This document shows positions 34,447 through 44,183 of a stretch of DNA of 64,000 bases, piece after piece (within the stretch, counting starts at the first letter, position 1; each line of letters begins with the position of its first letter). Where the stretch lies: positions 4,275,129 through 4,339,128 of the forward strand of contig JAEMBT020000007.1 of assembly GCA_018873245.2 (NCBI GenBank). Reading direction: 5' to 3'. The stretch comes from Archegozetes longisetosus. Its lineage: Eukaryota > Arthropoda > Arachnida > Sarcoptiformes > Trhypochthoniidae. Position numbers and translations under genes: made by a program. The notes under the pieces were generated by a model, which saw nothing but the letters and a program-made list of their open reading frames with translations, did no database searches and was not told the DNA's origin.

Positions 34447-34901
34447 TTAATAACTGGATTTACATTGATATGAGAGAAGTTCCTTCTTTTTGACTTCATC
34501 CCAGGGTCGCGACAAGACGACTGCTTCGCAGATTTCGGTTTTCTACAAATTACAATAAATTAATCGTAAGTTCAAAAAAAGTTGCTAAAAGTTAGAAAAA
34601 GTAGACTTACGGTCACATCACAATTGACTGGGTCCTTATCGGCTTTCTTACAGCTAGTCTCGGAAACTTCAATTGTCAAGTAATACTTAACTCCGGCCAC
34701 AACTTGAGACTGAGCTTTGATTACATTTCCCATTTTGTGAGTGTATATAGAGTTAATGCTGTTTGCGATTAAATTATACGCAAAATTTGCAGCTTCGACT
34801 ACACTCGCAGACTTGGGATCGATATCGATTCTACCTCCAGGAAGGATAGTCGTCTGGGCATTGATTAAAACGAATAAACTTAAGGCTATTAACAATTTCA
34901 T
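34447..34901 (-). CDS. Secreted cystatin 2 (cysteine-protease inhibitor)
   Basis: Paralog of the cystatin at 29798. Exons 34901-34611 and 34542-34447, with the same intron position and phase 0, intron 68 nt, 128 residues. Signal peptide MKLLIALSLFVLINAQ, GG at 22-23, QVVAG at 66-70 and RPW at 109-111. Cysteines 84, 94, 102 and 124 match the two disulfides. The block SIYTHKMGNVIKAQSQVVAG is nearly identical to the corresponding part of cystatin 1, while the ends have diverged. An inverted duplication of an ancestral gene is likely. A TATAAAG at 34985-34979 (minus strand) is a plausible core promoter. Confidence 0.93.
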
Positions 34902-34978
34902 TTTGCTCCGTTGATTGTCTCTTCAGTTCGCTTTACTTCACTTAGTAGAGGATTTGAGATCACTCTAAAAGTTATAGT

Positions 34979-34985
34979 CTTTATA
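34979..34985 (-). promoter_or_regulatory. TATA box of cystatin 2
   Basis: TATAAAG on the minus strand, about 80 bp before the ATG at 34901, at the same distance as the TATA box of cystatin 1. Confidence 0.5.
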
Positions 34986-35574
34986 TTAAAAGTTTTATCT
35001 AAACGTATTATCACATGTTGTTATTCTCATAACTTTGTTACGTATTATATCCTATTTATAAATTGATTAATACCTGTTTCAAACTTTTATGTAATATCCT
35101 ATAAGTTAAAGTCTAATGATTTGGTGTTTAGGAGAGTCTAAATAAATAGATTTTTTTAGAGATAAGTTTGTATTTGACTATATGAAAGTTTTTCTTTAAA
35201 GATGAGATTTAGTTTGGCATAAGTCAAAAGTAATAATTCATTATTTATTACAATAAGTTCTTGAAATCATAACATACTTCATCGACAAACTGTTACTGGA
35301 TCAAAAACGAGTAATTTGTTGTTAAGTCTAAAAACCTGGAAGACTTTATCTTGATTAAATTATTGGAATACTTTATTCTTTAAGTTCTTTCTATTTAATT
35401 GAGTGAAACTTTTTTCAAACCATTTTGATAGAAAATAGAACTTCGATCAACTGCATGCATTCTAGTTATCAAAAAAATTTTAAAAATTCAAAAAATAAAG
35501 GTGAGAAATTTATTTATGGCTTTGAATTATCAATTCTTTCGAAGTTTAGTCTATAGTTTCAAATGTTCTTCATA
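34986..35574. other. Intergenic
   Basis: Between the cystatin 2 promoter and a mariner remnant. No feature supported. Confidence 0.5.
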
Positions 35575-36108
35575 TTAGATTGTTCGGAAAGTCTTTTATT
35601 TTTTAATTTATCAAAAACACTCATAACTTATGTCGGTTTTAGATTTGTCTACTTATCGAATCGAAGCGCTAAACTCAAGTGCAGTTATCTATCTTTAAAT
35701 TTTTGCACTTCAAAATTTTTAGTTAATAGTATCTTAAGTATCCTCCATGTCTACAGACCAAGTCCATATTCTGCATCGTATGCTTTATGAGTTTAAGAAA
35801 AGCGGCAAGGCCACGGAGACCACGAGAAATACTTGTCATGTCTATGGAGACGTATTGGATACCTCCAAGTGTCACTATCAGTTCCGCATATTCCGATCAG
35901 GCGATTTTAGCCTTGAGGATGGCCTTCGTTTGGAAGACTGACGGAGCTGGACAATGACCTCTTGAGGGAGGCCATTGGGGGTACTCGCATCTAACCACCC
36001 GAAAATAGTCGAGAGTTTCAATTGTTCAAATTCAACTGTTTTATTATCTTAATGCTTTTATTACATCTTTGTTTTAGTAAAAAATAGAAAACTTTTCGGA
36101 CAACCTAA
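35575..36108 (+). mobile_element. Internally deleted mariner element
   Basis: Terminal inverted repeats TTAGATTGTTCGGAAAGT (35575) and, inverted from the right end, TTAGGTTGTCCGAAAAGT, with TA target duplications at 35573-35574 and 36109-36110. At 35747 begins the mariner transposase N-terminus: HILHRMLYEFKKSG, TRNTCHVYGDV, FRSGDFSLEDG, then a stop, with LELDNDLLREAIGG recognisable in another frame just after. This is the helix-turn-helix region. The catalytic DD34D domain is missing, and 534 bp remain of about 1.3 kb. A dead, deletion-derived copy. Confidence 0.9.
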
Positions 36109-36288
36109 TATTAAAACGAAGTTCTTGATGAAGTTTTTAGGGGTGACTTTTGTTAAACTTTTAGTTTCAAGTCTCAAAAAAGGAAAACAAGTCTTTGGAA
36201 AATGAGCGGACCTCTTAAATCACTTATATAAGCTATTTCGTTAGTATGTATAGCAAGTAATTAGAAATAATGTTTAATTTGTTAGTTT

Positions 36289-36702
36289 TAAACTATTGGA
36301 CATTATGCTTATATTAAACATATGCTTATATATTTCATTAAAGGACAACTTCCGTGGCTGGGATTGCAGGCTAATAATGACGCAGAAAAATATGATAAAA
36401 TATATCGTGTTAGGAAAAATACAAATTTAGAAGTGCTTTGCAGTGATATGCCTGAAGAGTTTTATCACTATATGCTTTACGTCCGAACACTTAAGTTCGT
36501 TCGCGAACTTAATTACCAATATTTGAGGCTTATGTTTGTTAAATTATTAGAACGACTAGACTATCAAAATGATGACGTCTATGATTGGGACGAAAGAAGA
36601 CAATCGTCAAACGTAACGTCTCCAAGAAGTACCCCAAAGAGTACTCCCAGAAACTCTAAAAAGAGTGTTTCATTTGATATGAATAAGATATTAAGTCAAT
36701 AA
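36289..36702 (+). pseudogene. 5'-truncated casein kinase 1 fragment
   Basis: The frame from 36322 encodes the C-lobe of a CK1-family kinase: YFIKGQLPWLGLQANN, EKYDKIYRVRK, PEEFYHYMLYVRTLKF, then YQYLRLMFVKLLERL and DDVYDWDE. A Ser/Pro/Lys-rich tail ends in KKSVSFDMNKILSQ. The ATP site, HRD loop and DFG are absent, and in-frame stops lie just upstream of 36289. A short tandem duplication (CATTATGCTTATATT / CATATGCTTATATAT) sits at the break. A 5'-truncated retrocopy is the simplest reading, though no poly(A) tail is seen. The remaining 126 codons are uninterrupted, so it may be young, or it may be the 3' exon of a gene whose other exons I failed to find. Confidence 0.7.
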
Positions 36703-37033
36703 GTGTCTTCAGACAATTATGTCTATTAACGTCTGAATACGAGATTGTGATATTTAAATTCATATCAAGTAAAAATTTCGATTTTCCAAAAATTCAAATG
36801 AATTTTAATCAACAAAAACATGAAATTTCTTTATCAATGTATCAATTTTTCGTCAACTTTAAAGGAGCCCAAACTGATTACAAGAAAGGTTAGAGGAATA
36901 AAACTGATTTAGTATCAAATAAGACGAACAAAAACCGAAAAAAATGAATAATTTTGGGCTTACCTTACAAGTGTATGAGAACAATTTTATTTATAATGAA
37001 AACATTTTATTCATAACCTAGCTTACAATACAA
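36703..37033. other. Intergenic
   Basis: Between the CK1 fragment and the 3' end of DUS3L. No feature seen. Confidence 0.5.
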
Positions 37034-39068
37034 TTAGTATGCATTCGCCTTATGTTTGGGAAAGAAAATAAAATTTTCGGGTACTTTCCCTAATAACATC
37101 TCGCTTATCTTAAGCCAATCACTACAAGAACCACTCGAAAGAAGGGTTTCGAGATCTGTTCTGCCAACAAAACTAGGAGGCCTTTCGTTTATTCTTTGCG
37201 GCAGTCTTTCTAAGACACCGACTGGAATATATCTGTGCAAAAATGAAAGCCACTCTAGTAAAAATCTGCGAGTCTTTGTCACTCCTTCGTCATCAGATCC
37301 CCAATTTTCAAGTCCATAATTAACAAACTTTTTCAAAATATCGAGTCTCTCATTAGCGCTTATATCCCACGTCCGCCTTTCTTTGATTTCAGTGAAAATC
37401 CATGGCTTAATGAGTGCTCCTCGAGCTATCATAATACCAGAAACACCACAATTTAACCTTTCATAATACTCTTCGTAGGACAAGACATCACCCGAACCAA
37501 ACAATTGCATGGGTTTTGCAGCTTCAGCGCATTCGCTGATATAATTCCAATCAGCGAGTTTTGTGTATCTCTGTTCTCGTGATCGACCGTGAAGTGTAAC
37601 TAGACCCACTCTATCAGACCACTCTTTTACAGATGAAATCACTTTACCAGCTATATTTTTGCCTTCGTATACACCTGTCCTCATTTTGAGAGTTAGTGGA
37701 ACATCAGTTACTGAAGAAATAGCTATTATTAAGAAGAATCAAACAATTCTAACTGATTGCATTACAACAAATGAATTACTAAATAATACCATAAATGATT
37801 TCGTCTAACTTTTTCTTTCTTTCCATAAGCCCAGAACCGGCACCTCTTTGATAGACAATATCTATGGGACATCCCATATTTAGATCAATAAAATCTACTT
37901 CACAATTTTCATTAATTAATTGTGCACATCGAGACATCAGTTCGGGATTAGCACCACATATTTGAACACCTGAGTTGTTTAAAAAAAAAATAGCTATATT
38001 TGATTGATACGAAAAATAAACACAAACTATCAAAGGTTGCAAAGAAAGACTTACCGAAAATATTTTCGGTGTGATGCCGCCTAAGAAGAGCCCACTCAGA
38101 CTGCGAGCCTTCTAATAAATTGTTAGCCATTGCCATCTCGCCACATGTGATATCAACGCCAAATTCTTTGCAAATTCTCCTAAACGGTAAATTTCCAACC
38201 GTTGTCAATGGAGCCAAATATAATTTTCCACTAAAATCTAATTTTTTAACTTCACGCCGACTAGATTTCAGTTGATTGATATTGTTTTGGGCTTTTTTCA
38301 TATCATTCACAACATTGATTGATTTAGAAAAGTCATAATTTTTCTTACGTAAGTTAAACTGTAATTCTTTTGATAACACATTTTTTGCCTGAGTTTGTTG
38401 CGAAAAATTATTATATTTTTCACAATCAATTAAATTTTGTGATCCATTCAAATGTTTAGAACCAAAACGACACGTTACGCCGTACGGGCATTTACCGAAT
38501 TGGTCGAAAAGATAACAATCAGGAGAAATGTCTTCCAACCGATGTTTCTCTAAATATTGTTCTAAATCGTGTGAATGAATACACTTTGGTCCATAACTAC
38601 ATTCGCCATTAGACGCGTATTTAAGACATAATTTCTTATTAAGTGAATTTCTAAATGAATTTCTGTATTGACTGTTCATCTGATTTCTTCTGTGTTTGTT
38701 TTGACCACGAAATTTCTTCTTCTTTTGATCTGATTGTTCTCCACTGTTCTCTTCATTTTTGGGATCACTATTTGTTAGTTTTATATCGCTTAAAAATTTA
38801 GTGTCAAAACATCTAAATTGTTCTTTATTTAAGAATTGAGCTTTAATTGGAGCAAAACCAGTCGTTGGTTTTTTACTATCATCTATGTCTGCAACTAATA
38901 TTAAAATTAAATATTAATTCAACTGTTTGTCAATTTCATGAAAATGACTCAAAATAATTTCATAGTTTTAGATCAATGTTTATATATATAAAAGACATAT
39001 TTACCACTTTTGTTATGATCACTTAGGCTTTGTATTTGCTCATTTACTTTTTCTTCATTTAAATCCAT
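37034..39068 (-). CDS. DUS3L: tRNA-dihydrouridine(47) synthase, DUS3L type, four exons
   Basis: FMN/NADPH enzyme reducing a uridine of tRNA to dihydrouridine (position 47). Exons: 39068-39005, 38894-38055, 37969-37790 and 37722-37034. GT/AG sites and phases agree (1773 nt), giving 590 residues. Two CCCH zinc fingers lie at about residues 111-131 ([20 protein letters not shown]) and 148-171 ([18 protein letters not shown]). The Dus TIM barrel starts at about 245 with [20 protein letters not shown]. Motifs include [14 protein letters not shown] with the catalytic Cys, [44 protein letters not shown] and the C-terminal PKHKANAY. Human DUS3L has GGGCALM where this protein has GAGSGLM, a non-catalytic difference. 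The N-terminal linker is lysine-rich. Introns are 110, 85 and 67 nt. Very secure identification. Confidence 0.95.
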
Positions 39069-39584
39069 TTTTTCATACGATTATTTACCAAACCATTTCA
39101 AATATGATTAATGTTTGTCTACATTTGATGCAAAACACGTGCTTCTAGTAAGGAAAACATTTCATATTGAACAAAACGGAAAACCGAAGGTTTACAACTT
39201 TTACGTATAGAATGAGATACGTTTTCTCTGACAAGTGAAGGCATTTTGCTGCAGACTATCGGTCGCAAAAAGGACTTAATAAGGGTAAAGCATTTAAAAT
39301 AAAAGGGAGGGAAACTTAATAGTAAATATTTGACAGGATTCTAACTCTTTATGCTTATACTTAAGGCTTGGATTATCCATTATCCTATTTAGATCATACA
39401 CTTCCTAAAAGTAGATATTATCAATCCAAAGAGTAAATGCAAGAAAAAAATAGCGTCTGTAAAAATGAAACTTCTAATAAACTTTTCAGCCAATCAAAAA
39501 CATTGATTTAGAACTCATTACAAAATGTAGAATGCATAAAAAACGTTGATATATTTTATATTTGAGGTATTTTATACCGTTATC
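39069..39584. other. DUS3L upstream flank
   Basis: AT-rich region between DUS3L and the foldback element. No clear promoter element or other feature seen. Confidence 0.45.
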
Positions 39585-40093
39585 GGACAGTTCGTCCAAA
39601 GACATTTCGTCCAATAGATAATTCGTTTAATAGACAATAAGTCCAACGGAAAAATTGTCCAATAAGTTATTTTGACTGAAAATTTGTCTGCGTAGGTGGA
39701 TACCCAGGCCCATAGTAATTAATACCTGAAAACAATCTGAAAATACCTACACTACTGTTATTGATCTTCTACGTGCTTATGCTCATAACTTTCACTTGTA
39801 ATCTAGTATTTTGTTTTCAAAAATTAATACATTGACTTATGATTCTTTTTATTCAGTCAAATTTTATTACTTTTTTTAATTATTCAGTAATATTTTAATT
39901 TTCTAAAAATTTGACTTTAAAAGTTTTTCTTTTATGTCTAAAGAAATCTTAATTCTTAAATAATCATTTTATATAGAGCCCATCGGACCAATTGGTCTTT
40001 GGACGTATCGTCCTATTAGACGAATCGTCTTTTGGACAGATTATCCTTTGGACGAATTGTCCATTAGTCGAATTGTCATTGGACGAACTGTCC
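39585..40093. mobile_element. Foldback element with iterated GTCC/GGAC motifs
   Basis: Left end GGACAGTTCGTCCAAAGACA; inverted right end GGACAGTTCGTCCAATGACA. Within each arm the motif (G)GAC(G)AATTCGTCCAAT is repeated with variations about every 12-18 bp, four to five times on the left and seven to eight on the right. The arms therefore pair with each other and within themselves. The middle (39700-39970) is plain AT-rich DNA. No coding capacity. It lies in the divergent space between DUS3L and MRPL30. Confidence 0.8.
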
Positions 40094-40289
40094 TAGATTC
40101 AATAGTTTAAGTGACAAAGCGCCATAACTTTTGAAAAGTTGCGCAAAAGTTTACAAAACTGAACATATATGTGACGTAATTACTAGACAAAAGTATGATT
40201 CAATATATCGATGAGCAAAACTATCGCTTTACGGGCAAAACAAACATAACTAAAGTAAAAACAATTTAAATTAAAAGAAAAAAGCCGAA

Positions 40290-41135
40290 ATGGGTTTCTT
40301 ATCGCTATTTCGGACACAAATCCGAACTTATATATATATTCCAATATATAAAGGCCCGTTTGATTACAAGAGGGGCCACACTAAAGCCTATAAATATCCG
40401 TTTGGTATCAATAAGAGAGCTATCGAAGAAGAATTTGAAGAAATCAGCCAAATTAGGCAACAAGCTATTCAAGCTTCACCTTTTCACCTAGTCTGGAGAT
40501 ATCAGACTATGTCTGGAATCCCTTGGTTTGTATTGTTTCCTTCTATCTTTTCATTTTCAACTTGTCTTTTGTGGTAGCTCTTTAACCTGCGACAACATCT
40601 TTTCAATTAGCTCTTTAGTCTTAAAACTTTTCTTTTTAATAATCGTTTACATTTTCATTTATTTATGTGTTCACTCAATTTTGTCTTAAGGTACGAGAAG
40701 ATAGTCTTAAGACGTTTAGGTTTACATCAGAGAGAGACTGGAGTGAGAGTTATCTTACCAAATACTCCACAATTTAACAAACTTTTGTGGGAGGTAAAGC
40801 ATTTAATTCGATTGAAACCAGTCTCTTTTCCCGATGGCATTCCGACTGAGAAAGACATCGGTTCGGCAAAAGTCAACTCGGGTACTGGTGTTATGAATAT
40901 TAGCGAATCTTATCGTGTCTCCAATGAGAGGTTAGAGAACTCCAAAAGTCATGATATTTATTATGGAAAATATTTGAGAGAGTATTTGAAATGGGCTTCT
41001 GGCATGTTCGGCAAGACTTTACCGATTTCTGAAGTGCAACAATTTGATGGAGGTCATATCAGTGAGTTTAGGCATCGGGTCGCAAATGCTAACAAACATC
41101 AACACCATTTGTACAACAATAATGATAGCAATTAA
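40290..41135 (+). CDS. MRPL30: Mitochondrial ribosomal protein L30 (uL30m)
   Basis: Component of the large subunit of the mitochondrial ribosome. Two exons: 40290-40525 and 40691-41135. The split codon gives SGIPWYEK across the join (human RRRPYWEK), totalling 681 nt and 226 residues. The L30 core is FHLVWRYQTMSG...PWYEKIVLRRLGL and VKHLIRLKPVSFPDGIPTEKDI, matching human MRPL30 (HIVTRIKS, VKHLIRIKPLKLPQGLP). The protein is longer than the human one (161): the N-terminal half contains DYKRGHTKAYKYPFGINKRA, and there is a charged C-terminal extension of about 70 residues ending in NKHQHHLYNNNDSN. An N-terminal mitochondrial import signal is plausible (basic, few acids in the first 20 residues). 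Confidence 0.9.
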
Positions 41136-41513
41136 TTACTTGTTTGTTTATTGAGTTTCATTTTTATTAAACTATTGATTCATTAAAACTAGTTTTGATC
41201 TAACGCTTCAGTCTATCTTTATTTTTCTATGAATTTACATTCAAAGCATGACTTGTTTGCAAGTATTGTATTCACATATATTTTGGTCTTTTTCAAATGG
41301 TCCAAACTTTTCCGAGTTCAGAAGTTGTGAAAACGAAACCCACCGTAAGGCCGAGATAAACAGATAAAAAGTGAACCACATATTAAAATTTTCATTCGCT
41401 CGTATAAGACATTGCTTTGTAGTATTGCTTTACAGACAATTAGTTTAATGTATCCAGTAGTGGACACAATGCTTTATCATACTTCTATTATTATGATTGG
41501 TTTAAGTAAAACT
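41136..41513. other. Intergenic
   Basis: 3' flank of MRPL30; no further feature. Confidence 0.5.
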
Positions 41514-41660
41514 TCGATATAAATCTATTGAAGGGATCTGAGAGTTCGTTACAACGAGACTTTTTAGCACTCAATCTACAGCGTTTATGCCAGGACTATC
41601 AAAACTAGTTCGTTTTAACGAATTCGCCATATCAATGTTCGTTACATCGAGATTTTACTG
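41514..41660. mobile_element. 147-bp MITE with pogo-like termini
   Basis: Inverted ends: AAGTAAAACTTCGATATAA on the left, and CAGTAAAATCTCGATGTAA reading in from the right, where TA follows at 41661. The interior also pairs (TTCGTTACAACGAG / CGTTTTAACGAATTCG). No coding capacity. Its ends resemble those of the elements at 7630 and 16201. Confidence 0.65.
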
Positions 41661-44183
41661 TATTGCAATATAAAGCATTGATATGCTAGAGATATATGAA
41701 AGGATACATAAAGTTAATGCACTAATGCCAAGAAAAACACTAAAGTCACTCGCGGCCAAAAATTGGAAAAGTTTAAAAAAATTATGTTCATTTTTCCTTA
41801 TGAGAGATTTATGGACTTTTAAGACTTATTTTTTGACAATAACATGGCAAACACGAAGTGTGTGGTGAATATTATTTGACTGTTAATTTGTTCTGAATTG
41901 ATTCTGAAATTTGTTTTGAAATATTGAATTAATAGAATATAAAGTGACCCATATAATCGTTTTATTATTATTCAACGATTTCGCTTGTCTAACAAAACCA
42001 TTGAATAGTGGTTATGGTTACGCGAATATGATTTCAAAAAAAATTTCTGACTCACAAAATGATCAAACTTCGATTGAAATAAGCGATGGCAGTAATACTA
42101 AAAGTCAATAAAACAATTTATCTCCAGATCAAATCAACAGGTCAATTAAGACCGCTATCGAAACTTTGAAGAAGTATGCACAATGGAAAGGAAAGTAGGG
42201 ACTAGTCCTAAGTTTTTGACTACAAACATCTTACACATTGAAATTAAACATAAACTTAAAGATAAAGGTTCGCTACCTTTTTCTATATTAGAAATCACTA
42301 AAAGAACTGATCATAGAAGCTAAAACCCAATTAAGCAACGATTCTTACATGCCATTAATGTTAGAGTATATATGCTAGAAAACTTTTCGCGTGATAGTTT
42401 GACAATTGATACGCTCTCAACTATTCACCACTCAATTTGAAATAACAATAATTTGAAGACATCGTCGCAGATATAAGTTGAAAAGTGAACCTAAGAATAC
42501 AGCTCTTTTTGGCACTGCCTTATTAGCAGTCTGTCTAAACATTACGGGCATCGTGTCTGGCTAGAGTCGCATCTTGTAGTACATGTCGCAGAAATTACTA
42601 TGACTCTTTTCAAAAAAAAATGTCTGACTTCATTAATGACGCAAGAAGTGTTACAACTTCGAAAGTGTGCGTTATGCAGAAAATAATGCCAAAAGTTATG
42701 AAAAACGATACCATCAACACTGCCATTCAAGTGATCACTGGTAACAATGATTTTGCAGACATTTTTCAGGTTCTGGCGCAAAAAAAGCTTAGTGCAAAAT
42801 ATGGTGAGAGTTGGCAAACGATTGATGGCCTGAAGAACCATCAGTTTTCTTAAAATGTTAGACGTGATCTTATGGCTCAATTCACTCTCAATGATGCCGA
42901 GATTATTCTATATAATGAAACAGAAGTGTCTGAACAAGATATTCTATTGCATGCCAGAAAATGTATCTCTTCATCAGTTACTACGAGGACTTGTCATGAA
43001 GTTTTTTAAGTTTACAATATACTTATCATTAGTGGCGTTGAAATTGCTTCTCTCACAAGCATACCAGTAATTTATGAAATCACAATATACTCAATGGTTG
43101 TGACAATTTTGCTCATTTATATCTGCGTGAAACTGCATTCATCATTCTATAAATCCCTTGAATTCGATATACCATACATTAAGCTAATTGGTATTATATT
43201 TGCGTAACTCATGCAATGGTTCTAAGAGAAAAACCTATAGTAAAAAATCAGTAGATATTAGTCCACTTATATGCTTCTATTGATGAAGTTCCATTTTTGA
43301 ATAAAATGTTTTCTTAGTTTTTAAAAGTTTATAATTTCATTCACAACTTTTTATTCACTAAGGATGCAATAAACATGGTTTTCAAGTTTATATTTCTATA
43401 AACTTCTATGATTGGATTTTATGCAAAAGTTCACCTCGCCATATCCAAACCTTTCGAGAGGAAGTTTCTAAACGTCAAAAGACTTAGTTTTTTAGATCAA
43501 TTAATGCTTAAATGATTTGCAGGAGTCAGATCTAAAATATTTTTCTGACTAAGTTAGTCAAACTTAGAAATTAGTTTGAATCTAGCATTAGTCTCGTGGA
43601 GCTATCTATTAGATTGCCTAGCAAACGTGTTAAGTAGTATATGCTTGAACCTAGGACTTAGCTCGTTTCAACGGCTGTTCAATGGCCTGGCTAGTAAAAA
43701 TTTGTTAACTCAAAGCCTTCGTAATCCGCACCCAATCACGAACTCCAATATAACTACAGGTAAACTTAAATTGATTATTCACTAAATATGGTAATATTTA
43801 AAAATTTTAATTAAAACTGTCTTTGACTCAAAAAATTAAAAATATTTTTGCCAACATCATAAGTCTTTTTAAAATGACTGTACACTCAAAATTTTCGTTA
43901 AACGGCAAACGAATGAGTGAGTGACTTATAAATAGGGTTTCCTGTAAATGAATGATGTGTTGGGATAATAAAAAACTTATCAGGATAGTAATCGAAAAAT
44001 AAATAACTGAAAGTTTTTTATTTATTTTTATTTGACAATTTTTTAGTTTTATTTAATAATTTTAATAAAATATATAAACATTTTATACAAAACTATTTAA
44101 TTAAGTTAAAAAATAGTATAATACTTAAGAAAGTGATATAAAAAGTATTAGTTGTGAACAAATAAATCAAAAAACAAACAAAA
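41661..44183. other. Intergenic with possible decayed coding sequence
   Basis: Between 42050 and 43200 several short plus-strand segments in different frames look coding (for example IMPKVMKNDTINTAIQVI and LAQKKLSAKYGESWQTID near 42680-42830), but I recognise no family and stops are frequent. It may be an old pseudogene or transposon. The rest is plain AT-rich DNA and the liprin-beta 5' flank. Confidence 0.35.

Noticed and set aside
43576..43785. tRNA-like or SINE-like look of the CCTAGGTTCAAGC stretch (minus strand)
   Set aside because: A B-box-like GGTTCAA is present, but I could not fold a cloverleaf or find a convincing A box at the right distance.
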